Both the position numbers and the translations under genes were made by a program. Below are positions 1 to 6,128 of a DNA stretch of 8,442 nucleotides, piece after piece (within the stretch, counting starts at the first letter, position 1; the number at the start of each line of letters is the position of its first letter). The stretch spans positions 1-8,442 of the forward strand of contig JAZQDP010000103.1 of assembly GCA_045546875.1 (NCBI GenBank), written 5' to 3'. Source of the DNA: RUG11551 sp045546875. GTDB lineage: Bacteria; Planctomycetota; Planctomycetia; Pirellulales; Thermoguttaceae. The notes beneath the pieces are model-generated. The model saw only the letters and a list, made by a program, of their open reading frames with translations. It did not search any database and had not been told where the DNA came from.

Positions 1-3000
1 GGTTGTTGTTCGCACCTGTCAGCTTGCCGCCGTTAATAATATATCTAAGGCTATTGTCGTTAAAGTAGGAAATATTGCAGCCGCCAAGGACGTCGTTTGT
101 TCCCAATACCAGTTCAGCGCCGGAATTGATGGTAACCGTTCTGCCGCCGTCTTTGGAAAACGCGCCTAAAGCCGTTGTACTGTAGCTTGCGTGAGCCTTT
201 GTTGTTTCAACCGTACCGCCGTTGATAACAACGTCCCCGGTAAAGTTACTGCCGTTATTGGCAAACGTCTGCTTGCCTTCGCCGTTTGAATTGATAATCA
301 TTTCAACATTGCCGGTTGTCTTGCCCTGGAAGGTCAAGTCTTTGCCGGTAATATCCAACGTCAACGTTGACAAAGTATTTGTATTGTTGAAAATCTCTCC
401 TTTGAGGGTTGTTCCACTCGTGTTGCTGTACAGACCTTTGAACGTCTGAGAATAGCCGTTCATATCCAACTGACCGTAAATGTAGCCAGATCCGGCGTTG
501 GCGCCAAAGGGCTGAGGCGCCGCCAAGCGGATTTTACCCATTGAAGTGGCGCTGTCCCAGTTTGCCTGGACGTCGCCGGTAAAGGATCCGTCACACGACG
601 TTCCCATAATAACCCAGCCGGAATCGGAAATAACCTTGAGTTTCCCGGAACCGGTTAAGGCTCCGGTATAAGTTGTGTCTTTACTCCAGCCGGACTTCAA
701 AGACGATTCCGAAAGAACGTTCAGGTCGTTTGAAACGGTAATGAAGTTGTCGCTGTTTTGAATCATGCCGCCGTTGAGCTGAATAGGCTGTGAACCGATA
801 TACGGAGTAGCGCTGACAGACGTCGTTCCTGCAACGCCAATTCTCATGCTGCCTTTAACAAGCAGAGACCCCGTATACTCGCTGGCGTCGCCGGCGAATC
901 TGAGATGTCCAGAATCGCTTCCGACGGTCAGGGATTTATCGCCTTTCAACTTGCCGGTTAACGTTATTGACTTGCTCCAGCCGCCGTGAATATCGCCGCC
1001 GTCTTTGGTAACGGTAATATCAGCGGCAAGAGTGGCGTTGTTGTCATTGTTGACAATCATACCGCCGTTAAAGGTAATTCCATTTGAGAAATTAAACGAA
1101 TCGCCAACGCGCATGTATCCTCCGTCGATGGTAAGCTTTCCGCTGCCTGTCCAGTCGCCAGTGCAAAGGACGTATGAAGATTTGTCGTCAAGAACAACGT
1201 TTCCGTCAATACGAATCGCCCCGCCGTTGGTCGAAATCTTCGAGAGCGGTTTGATAGCCATCGTTTCTCCCGGAACGCCAAAAACGAGCGTACCGCTTTT
1301 GGATTGAATCGTTACTTTGGAAAGATTGCCGTTGAGAACCTGCGTTCCCGCGCCGATGTAATCTACCGCTTTTTCATTGAGGGTGATTGACCCATTATAG
1401 ACAAAGGTTTTGTCAGCTGTTACGCCGTTTCCAATGACGATGCCTTTGCAGTTGGCTTTGCCGGAATCGTTGACAATCTGCGCTCCGGCTTCGCCCGTCA
1501 AACCGCCGACTTTCATCTGAGCGCCGTCCCACAAATCGACTTTGCCGGTTGCTCCAATATGAAGCGTCGCCTGGTTGTTGTCCCAGTTTTGGCTTTGATA
1601 ACTGCCGTTGATAAACATGCCGTTTTTAACGTCAATAACCGAATTGGAATCCAAAGCGAATGTAACGCCGGAAGCGCCTGTGCCGGCGATGGCGGAAATC
1701 GTTCCACCTCCGTCGATGAGAATCGTTGCGCCTGTTCCGTTGATAACGACGTCCTGCCCGGCAACTCCAGAGCAAATGCCGTTGTCAATGTTATGCGTTG
1801 TAGCAGGAGTCGTGTTATAAAATTCCAGCGTTCCGCCGTTGATATTAAACGTCAAAGCGCTTGTATTGTGCGGAACCGTGTTATTATACAGCATCGTTGC
1901 GCCTTCGCCGATGTTAATCGTTGTAGACCCTAGCGTTCCCGCGCCGGTCAGTTCCAGCGTTCCGCCGGAGACGGTTGTTACGCCTGTAAAGTCGCTGTTG
2001 GCTGTCGTGATTGTTAATTTTCCTGCGTCGGTCTTTTCTAACGCGCCAGTTCCGGATAAACCGCCGGCGAGCGTGAGATTGTAATTCGCGCCGACCTGAA
2101 TTGTACCGTTAGCGGTCATTTCAACCGGATTGGAATACGTAACAGGATCGTTGCTGCCGGAAACCAGCATAGCGCCAACCTTGTTAGTTCCATCAATCGT
2201 CCAGCTCGGGAGGCTAATATCAGTCGAATTAGCGTTATACCAGTTGCTGCCCGGTTCTGGTCCGGGTCCGGGATCGTCCTCTCCGTCTACGGCATAAAGC
2301 ACAAGCTCATTATCTCGAGCAACAAGCGTCCAAGCGTTGGATGGCGTACCGTTGACCGTAACTTTAACACTATCGGTATCGAATTGTGTGAAATTCAGGA
2401 TATCGCCGTCAATCAGGGAGAACCCGTTATCGTAACCTTTAATAACTGTCCACCAATCGTTAGCGCTGCTGCTGTTGAACGTCAAATCAATATTCCCGGA
2501 TTGCAAGGTAGCAGAAGAAACATGAAGCCAGTCCGCGTCGAAGTTACCGTTACAGTCATTAAAATCGAAACTGATAGTTCCACCGTCTAGGGTCAGAGCG
2601 CCGATCGTAATTTCACTGGACGCCGACGTATCGCCAACGACAAAAGTTCCACCTTTCAAAACGATGTCAGAACTGGATATATCCACTCCAGTCTGGAACG
2701 CTCCTGTTGTAACAGTAACTTTTGAAGTTAACAGACTTGCGCCCTTTGGCACAAGGAGCGTTCCGCCTGAAACCGACGTATCACCGTAATAGGAGTTGTT
2801 TCCGGACAGCGTCAGCTTGCCATTTCCGGTTTTGGAAACAGAACCATAGCCGGAGATATTGTTACTAACCGTCTGGTCTGATTCGTGAGCAAATTCCAAA
2901 GTCGTATTATCGTTTAATGAAACTTCGCCTGATCCCAGCGTACCGGCATCGGTCAATTTAACCGTTCCTTCGGAAATCGTTGTTCCGCCGCTATACGAGT

Positions 3001-4828
3001 TGGCTTTGGTCATCGTCAGCGCACCTGCGCCGGTCTTGGTAATGGATCCGTTCCCGGAAACGACGCCGGAAAGAGTCAGATTCTTTCCAGAGCCAATTTC
3101 AATCGAACCGTCTCCGTTAAATATTACCGGATTGGCAAACGTTGCAGTCGAGGCGCCTTCGGTAAAGATAACGCCCCTTTTAACTGAGCCGTCAATAGTC
3201 CAATTATCAGCGGAAATGTCTTCCGTGTTTGCATAATAATACGGTTCCTGCGGTACTTGATAAAATGCAATTTCACTAAACCCGACCCGGTCGCCGCCGG
3301 TAAAACCGGAGTAAAAATTGTATCCGTTATCCAAAGCCGTCAGAACAGCTTTTTGAAACGCGTAAGTATCTCCGAAGGAGAAAGTTGCGTATTGAGACTT
3401 ATTAATATAGGAATCAATTAAATACTCGTCTGCATAAACCAGATTGCCGGCGCTGTCATAGAGCTCCAAAGTAAAATCTGACATCAGATTCCCTTGATTG
3501 CCGTATCCCCAAACAGAGAAACTGTCGTACGCCGCCTGTTCTGACATTGTGAACTCAATAACAGGCGTATATCCAACTGTATAATAATCAGGAATAACGT
3601 TACTTCCAACTTTTGTATCAATCGTATACCATTCCGCTCCTCCGGAGCTTCCTGTTCCGTCAAACAGATATGTCAAAGCGCGAGCAGACGCTCTTTCCGA
3701 CGCAGGAGTAAGAAATTGCGCTGATGTTGGACGAACAATAGTAGAGTCAGAGCTCATTGGAGCGTTATAAATTACAGGCGTAGTAGGAGCGTCAAGGTTA
3801 GTAGGAACAGAGAAAGACACTTCTGACAAACCAACCCGGTCTCCGCCACTGCCAGTGCCTTTGTAGTTGCTGGTAAGGGTCATTTCAACTTTCGACACAT
3901 TTTCAACGGTTGGGAACGTAAATTCGTCTCGGGTCTGATTCGTTGTATGCGTCATCGTAAAGCGGTATTGAGATGGATCGGCAACTGAAATCTGCGTTCC
4001 GCTGGCGTCATAGAAAGTCAGATTAAAGTCTTTAAGCGAGTTGCCAGAAACGTTATAGCCGTTTACTCCAATGCCTGTAAGCGTTCGAGGTCCGTCATAC
4101 GTAAAAGTAAATACCGGGTTTGGATTCGTTCCGTTATAGTAACCGTTAGTAGCATCTGCAACATTGGTAACCCATTGAGTCGTAATATTGCCGTCAAACA
4201 GGTTGCTGACAGGCCAGTTTTGATACGTGGGAACGTTGACCGTTCCGGAAGTTGGCGTACCTTCAGAGACAACGTCAAACATAAGATTCCCAACTCCAAA
4301 GCGATCGCCGCCGTAATTTTCTGTCATTGTAATCTTGACAAATCTCGCATTCGTTGGAGTTGTGAGCGGCAAGCTCATATAGCTTTGAGGAATTCCAGTA
4401 AACGTTTGAGTATAAACAGGCGTTGCATTGATCGCGGGCGAATCATAGAATTCCACCGTCATCGCTTTGACAATATTGCTAGTCGCGCTGTATGGAGAAA
4501 CCGAAATAGCATTAATTGTTCGAACGGTTCCCAAATCGCAAAGCATGACTGGAATCGTATCGTTCGCAAGAGTATAAGGCTTACTGTTTGCCTGCGTACA
4601 CCATCTAACAGTGTTGGTGTCGTCGCCAGTGCTGAAATTATAATTACCGTACATATCGTTGCCTTCACGGTAATTATAATTTCCAGCCGCATTCAATGCG
4701 TTAACGCGAACTGCGTAAATCAAATCCGCCTGAGCTGAACTTGACAGAAAAAGCCCCAGCGTAAGAAAAGCAATTCCACCGAGCGTTAAAATACGTGAGA
4801 AGGAAAAACGGTCTTGGGACTTGGACAT
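1..4828 (-). CDS. Giant secreted discoidin-like / PATR beta-helix surface protein, C-terminus off window
   Basis: This is an open frame of 1609 codons with no stop, running off the left edge. The ATG at 4828 is preceded by GGAG at 7 nt. Residues 1-34 form a signal peptide with a hydrophobic stretch at about 13-28 and cleavage after AQA. Residues 35 to about 526 hold three galactose-binding (F5/8 type C, discoidin-like) modules. Clues are DLG (after VMLC), LFDGNITTQW at 210-219, the ARFVKITMT strand, and closing motifs GGDRFG (173), GGDRVG (328) and GGDRVG (511). From about 530 onward there is repetitive beta-helix sequence of the autotransporter-associated (PATR) type: SGNGSITKTGAGALTM, SYSGGTTISEGTVKL, and many NGGT/NGGM turns. 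An acidic Pro-Gly linker (DDPGPGPEPG, 851-860) separates two related halves. The likely role is surface adhesion or glycan binding; this is inferred. Whether it ends in an outer-membrane barrel, a PEP-CTERM tag or another anchor cannot be seen. No enzyme motif was recognised. Confidence 0.93.
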   Translation of the reverse strand, partial: MSKSQDRFSFSRILTLGGIAFLTLGLFLSSSAQADLIYAVRVNALNAAGNYNYREGNDMYGNYNFSTGDDTNTVRWCTQANSKPYTLANDTIPVMLCDLGTVRTINAISVSPYSATSNIVKAMTVEFYDSPAINATPVYTQTFTGIPQSYMSLPLTTPTNARFVKITMTENYGGDRFGVGNLMFDVVSEGTPTSGTVNVPTYQNWPVSNLFDGNITTQWVTNVADATNGYYNGTNPNPVFTFTYDGPRTLTGIGVNGYNVSGNSLKDFNLTFYDASGTQISVADPSQYRFTMTHTTNQTRDEFTFPTVENVSKVEMTLTSNYKGTGSGGDRVGLSEVSFSVPTNLDAPTTPVIYNAPMSSDSTIVRPTSAQFLTPASERASARALTYLFDGTGSSGGAEWYTIDTKVGSNVIPDYYTVGYTPVIEFTMSEQAAYDSFSVWGYGNQGNLMSDFTLELYDSAGNLVYADEYLIDSYINKSQYATFSFGDTYAFQKAVLTALDNGYNFYSGFTGGDRVGFSEIAFYQVPQEPYYYANTEDISADNWTIDGSVKRGVIFTEGASTATFANPVIFNGDGSIEIGSGKNLTLSGVVSGNGSITKTGAGALTMTKANSYSGGTTISEGTVKLTDAGTLGSGEVSLNDNTTLEFAHESDQTVSNNISGYGSVSKTGNGKLTLSGNNSYYGDTSVSGGTLLVPKGASLLTSKVTVTTGAFQTGVDISSSDIVLKGGTFVVGDTSASSEITIGALTLDGGTISFDFNDCNGNFDADWLHVSSATLQSGNIDLTFNSSSANDWWTVIKGYDNGFSLIDGDILNFTQFDTDSVKVTVNGTPSNAWTLVARDNELVLYAVDGEDDPGPGPEPGSNWYNANSTDISLPSWTIDGTNKVGAMLVSGSNDPVTYSNPVEMTANGTIQVGANYNLTLAGGLSGTGALEKTDAGKLTITTANSDFTGVTTVSGGTLELTGAGTLGSTTINIGEGATMLYNNTVPHNTSALTFNINGGTLEFYNTTPATTHNIDNGICSGVAGQDVVINGTGATILIDGGGTISAIAGTGASGVTFALDSNSVIDVKNGMFINGSYQSQNWDNNQATLHIGATGKVDLWDGAQMKVGGLTGEAGAQIVNDSGKANCKGIVIGNGVTADKTFVYNGSITLNEKAVDYIGAGTQVLNGNLSKVTIQSKSGTLVFGVPGETMAIKPLSKISTNGGAIRIDGNVVLDDKSSYVLCTGDWTGSGKLTIDGGYMRVGDSFNFSNGITFNGGMIVNNDNNATLAADITVTKDGGDIHGGWSKSITLTGKLKGDKSLTVGSDSGHLRFAGDASEYTGSLLVKGSMRIGVAGTTSVSATPYIGSQPIQLNGGMIQNSDNFITVSNDLNVLSESSLKSGWSKDTTYTGALTGSGKLKVISDSGWVIMGTSCDGSFTGDVQANWDSATSMGKIRLAAPQPFGANAGSGYIYGQLDMNGYSQTFKGLYSNTSGTTLKGEIFNNTNTLSTLTLDITGKDLTFQGKTTGNVEMIINSNGEGKQTFANNGSNFTGDVVINGGTVETTKAHASYSTTALGAFSKDGGRTVTINSGAELVLGTNDVLGGCNISYFNDNSLRYIINGGKLTGANNN
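560..1078 (-). repeat. Two-copy NGGM...GWSK repeat in the beta-helix
   Basis: Residues about 1251-1330 and 1349-1423 of the large protein share a spaced pattern: NGGMI, N-x-DN, a D-[I/L]-x-V strand, GWSK (W1284 and W1381), T-x-TG-x-L-x-G, L-x-V, SDSG, then an aromatic-TG turn. The spacing is 97-98 residues. It differs from the canonical PATR consensus, so it may be a separate beta-helix rung family or a specialised variant. Confidence 0.65.
1895..3235 (-). repeat. Duplicated PATR module, copies 999 bp apart
   Basis: Residues about 532-646 (3235-2891) and 865-978 (2236-1895) of the large protein are diverged copies. Both open with a Y-N/A-N-[T/S]-x-DIS signature, then W-TIDG (W543 and W876), [F/Y]-x-NPV, G-x-I-x-[I/V]-G, NLTL-[S/A]-G, SG-x-G-[S/A], KT-x-AG-x-LT and AGTLGS. 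The offset is 333 codons. The first copy is followed by a second PATR strand (SKTGNGKLTLSGNNSYYG, 666-683) and a closing region of strand-turn sequence (LTLDGGTISFDF, SNAWTLVARDN) before the Pro-Gly linker. The duplication is old, because the DNA copies differ widely. Confidence 0.75.
3246..4726 (-). other. Three discoidin-like modules with GGDR-x-G closing motif
   Basis: Within the large gene, residues 35 to about 528 divide into three units of roughly 150-180 residues. Each ends in GGDR, then a hydrophobic residue, G, two variable residues, E or N, and a short beta strand with F: residues 173-184, 328-339 and 511-522. Before the motif comes an [R/S]-[F/K]-V-x-[I/M]-T-type strand and N-Y or N-G-Y. 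This is how the last strands of F5/8 type C domains usually look (RYVRI...GGD...LSEI.F). The first unit has DLGTVRTINAI, the second LFDGNITTQW, and the third EFTMSEQAAYDSFSVWGYG. Domain borders are approximate. The fold is inferred from motif pattern; sugar specificity cannot be read. Confidence 0.65.
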
Positions 4829-4835
4829 ATTTTTA

Positions 4836-4839
4836 CTCC
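4836..4839 (-). promoter_or_regulatory. Shine-Dalgarno of the large surface gene
   Basis: GGAG lies 7 nt before the ATG at 4828. The start so defined is followed directly by a textbook signal peptide, which fixes the N-terminus. Confidence 0.7.
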
Positions 4840-4884
4840 ATAATAAATTAAAGGAAAATATTTATAGTTCTATACTTAATATAT

Positions 4885-4912
4885 ATTATACATCAGATTT
4901 TTTAATTTTGAA
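4885..4912 (-). promoter_or_regulatory. Candidate sigma-70 promoter of the large surface gene
   Basis: A perfect TATAAT (4890-4885) is preceded at 16 nt by TTCAAA (4912-4907), a 4-of-6 match to the -35 box. Transcription would begin near 4878, giving a leader of about 50 nt. The region is very AT-rich, so chance boxes are possible. A TCAGAT/ATCTGA inverted repeat (4893-4898 and 4914-4919) brackets the -35 box and could be an operator. Confidence 0.4.
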
Positions 4913-4929
4913 GATCTGAACAAAAAATT

Positions 4930-4957
4930 TTGAGAATTTTTTAGGAAATAGTAAAAT
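4930..4957 (+). promoter_or_regulatory. Possible plus-strand promoter
   Basis: TTGAGA (4930-4935, 5 of 6 to consensus), a 16-nt spacer and TAAAAT (4952-4957, 5 of 6). It points away from the large gene toward the small ORF at 4992. AT-rich sequence produces such matches often, so this is weak alone. Confidence 0.25.
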
Positions 4958-4991
4958 AGTTAAGATAAGTTAAAATACCAAAACAGGGCAA

Positions 4992-5105
4992 ATGACCAAC
5001 GGGGAACAGATATTGGCAAACGCGCAGCAACACGGATTGACTCTCCCGCCAACGGGGGCGGGAGAAACGTCCACGAACCAGGTTCAATCACGTGCAATCG
5101 GTTGA
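4992..5105 (+). CDS. Doubtful 37-codon small ORF opposite the flanking genes
   Basis: ATG at 4992 to TGA at 5103-5105 encodes a 37-residue peptide beginning MTNGEQILANAQQHG and ending VQSRAIG. It is hydrophilic, with no membrane segment and no signal peptide. It occupies almost the whole GC-richer part of the spacer and lies about 28 nt after the predicted start of a plus-strand promoter. Only GGG 3 nt before the ATG resembles a ribosome site, and that is too close. A strong hairpin (5042-5065) lies inside it. I recognise no family. Chance is the default explanation. Confidence 0.18.
   Translation: MTNGEQILANAQQHGLTLPPTGAGETSTNQVQSRAIG
5042..5065. other. Strong GC-rich hairpin between the Sel1 and surface genes
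   Basis: A perfect 9-bp inverted repeat, TCTCCCGCC (5042-5050) and GGCGGGAGA (5057-5065), with a 6-nt loop. It lies about 60 nt after the Sel1 stop. No T-run follows on either strand, so it is not a canonical intrinsic terminator. It may stabilise the 3' end of the Sel1 transcript, act as a protein site, or be part of an unrecognised RNA. Confidence 0.5.
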
Positions 5106-5124
5106 CTCATACAACGAGAGTCGA

Positions 5125-5901
5125 TTATTTCAACTCTTCCAGTTTTTTAAGCGATTCAGCGGCTTCTGCGTTTCCTTGATCAGCCGATTTTTTTAACCAT
5201 TTCTCCGATTCTGAAACGTCTTTTGCAACGCCGTCGCCCTCGAAATACATAATGCCCAGATTGTACTGCGCCTGTGGATCACCCTGTTGAGCGGCTTTGA
5301 GAAACCACTTTGCCGCTTCTTCGTTATTCTGATCAACGCCGTCGCCGGTATAATAGCAAACGCCCAGAGTACATTGCGCTTCCGCCAGCCCCTGATCCGC
5401 CGCTTTGCTGAACCACTTTATCGCTTCCGCTTTATCCTGCTTAACGCCGGCGCCTTTATTATAGCAGGCGCCCAGATTGTTTTGCGCTTGCGCAATCCCC
5501 TGCTCTGCCGCCAAGCGGAACCACTTTACCGCTTCCTCGTAATTCTGTTCAACGCCGTCACCGGCAGAATAGCGATTACCCAAGTCGAATTGCGCTTCTG
5601 CGTTGCCTTGTTCCGCCGATTTGCGAAACCATTTTACCGCTTCCTCTTTGTTTTGCTCAACGCCGTCGCCGTCGTTATAACAGGCGCCCAGATTGTATTG
5701 GGCTTTGTCATTTCCCAATTCCGCCGCCTTTCGCCAAAGCTCAACAGCTTTCTGCTTGTCAACAGAAACGCCGTCGCCTTTATAGTACCGACAGCCCTGA
5801 TAATAAATATCTTCCGGGCTATTGGAATAAGCGCTCACCGTAAAAAATGAAACTGCCATAAGCAGCATCATCAGAACAATAAAGTTTCGATTGGATGTCA
5901 T
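5125..5901 (-). CDS. Secreted Sel1-repeat (SLR) protein, six units
   Basis: This is a 258-residue product from the ATG at 5901. An ATG at 5922 in the same frame has no ribosome site, whereas AAAGGGG lies 6 nt before 5901, and starting there gives a clean signal peptide (MTSNRNFIVLMMLL..., cleavage after VSA at residue 24). The mature part is six consecutive 36-residue Sel1-like repeats (32-67, 68-103, 104-139, 140-175, 176-211, 212-247). Each has the pattern LG-x-x-Y-x-x-GDGV-x-x-[D/N]-x-x-[E/K]-A-x-KWF-x-[K/L]-[S/A]-A-x-QG-x-x-x-A. A charged tail (AESLKKLEELK) follows. Such solenoids of paired helices bind partner proteins; no enzymatic role is expected. It should act in the periplasm or outside. 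Cysteines 37, 74, 146, 177 and 182 could form disulfides. The partner is unknown. A terminator upstream and its own promoter suggest a single-gene unit. Confidence 0.92.
   Translation of the reverse strand: MTSNRNFIVLMMLLMAVSFFTVSAYSNSPEDIYYQGCRYYKGDGVSVDKQKAVELWRKAAELGNDKAQYNLGACYNDGDGVEQNKEEAVKWFRKSAEQGNAEAQFDLGNRYSAGDGVEQNYEEAVKWFRLAAEQGIAQAQNNLGACYNKGAGVKQDKAEAIKWFSKAADQGLAEAQCTLGVCYYTGDGVDQNNEEAAKWFLKAAQQGDPQAQYNLGIMYFEGDGVAKDVSESEKWLKKSADQGNAEAAESLKKLEELK
5161..5808 (-). repeat. Six tandem 108-bp units encoding the Sel1 repeats
   Basis: The coding DNA is a tandem array of exactly 6 x 108 bp with no spacer and no fractional unit. Phrases recur from unit to unit, e.g. the DNA for GDGVEQN in units 2 and 3 and NLGACYN in units 2 and 4. 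Exact phasing makes unit gain or loss by recombination plausible. Confidence 0.85.
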
Positions 5902-5907
5902 TGTATG

Positions 5908-5914
5908 CCCCTTT
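5908..5914 (-). promoter_or_regulatory. Ribosome binding site deciding the Sel1-gene start
   Basis: AAAGGGG ends 6 nt before the ATG at 5901. It lies inside the extra seven codons that the upstream ATG at 5922 would add, which favours the shorter protein. Confidence 0.6.
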
Positions 5915-5940
5915 CTTTGCATTGTTAAAATAACGAATTA

Positions 5941-5967
5941 TTTATAATTATTAAAATCATTCATCAA
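5941..5967 (-). promoter_or_regulatory. Possible promoter of the Sel1-repeat gene
   Basis: TATAAA (5946-5941) with TTGATG (5967-5962) upstream at a short 15-nt spacing. The stretch between the dnaX terminator and the Sel1 gene is AT-rich here. A promoter is expected because a terminator precedes the gene, but the exact boxes are uncertain. Confidence 0.3.
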
Positions 5968-6009
5968 TAACTGAACAGGGGAGGCAAGTAATTTTCCGGC
6001 TGTGAACGT

Positions 6010-6040
6010 CATACGCGATCCGGGTGCATCGGTGCGTATG
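6010..6040. other. Hairpin between the dnaX terminator and the Sel1 gene
   Basis: CATACGC (6010-6016) and GCGTATG (6034-6040) form a 7-bp stem around 17 nt. A further GAT/ATC pairing (6017-6019 with 6028-6030) is possible inside. No T-run follows on the minus strand. It lies just after the dnaX terminator in the direction of transcription. Function unknown. Confidence 0.4.
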
Positions 6041-6041
6041 T

Positions 6042-6072
6042 GTAAAAAAGAGTTGAACCGCTAGCGGTTCAA
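6042..6072 (-). terminator. Intrinsic terminator of dnaX
   Basis: A perfect 20-bp palindrome at 6053-6072 (arms TTGAACCG and CGGTTCAA around CTAG) is followed on the minus strand by CTC and then six T (6049-6044). This begins 57 nt after the dnaX stop and is a standard Rho-independent terminator. On the plus strand there is no T-run after the stem, so it works for dnaX only. Confidence 0.85.
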
Positions 6073-6128
6073 AGCGTAACTGCGCTCCTGTTGGTCGCTT
6101 CGTTACCGTCTTTCAATCAATCGTTTTA

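Noticed and set aside
1559..1933. 124-codon plus-strand ORF and other closed ORFs within 1-4800
   Set aside because: All overlap the continuous minus-strand frame, which has strong protein-family patterns throughout.
4175..4738. 187-codon plus-strand ORF opposite the 5' part of the large gene
   Set aside because: It is antisense to the verified signal peptide and discoidin modules; its peptide is low in recognisable motifs and rich in Arg, Asn and Ser from reverse reading.
5071..5094. GGTTCAATC as a tRNA T-arm
   Set aside because: The flanking bases do not form a T stem, and no acceptor, D or anticodon arm can be placed around it.
5101..5125. GACTC/GAGTC hairpin just after the Sel1 stop as a terminator
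   Set aside because: The stem is only 5 bp plus wobbles with a 9-nt loop and no T-run follows, so it does not qualify.
5287..5850. 187-codon plus-strand ORF opposite the Sel1 array
   Set aside because: It is an exact shadow of the 108-bp tandem repeats: its peptide repeats with the same 36-residue period, and the minus frame is the clear Sel1 protein.
5972..6063. Plus-strand frame through the spacer after dnaX, ending at TAG in the terminator palindrome
   Set aside because: It is about 30 codons long, has only an internal GTG with a GGAGG 17 nt away, and overlaps two hairpins; no support as a gene.
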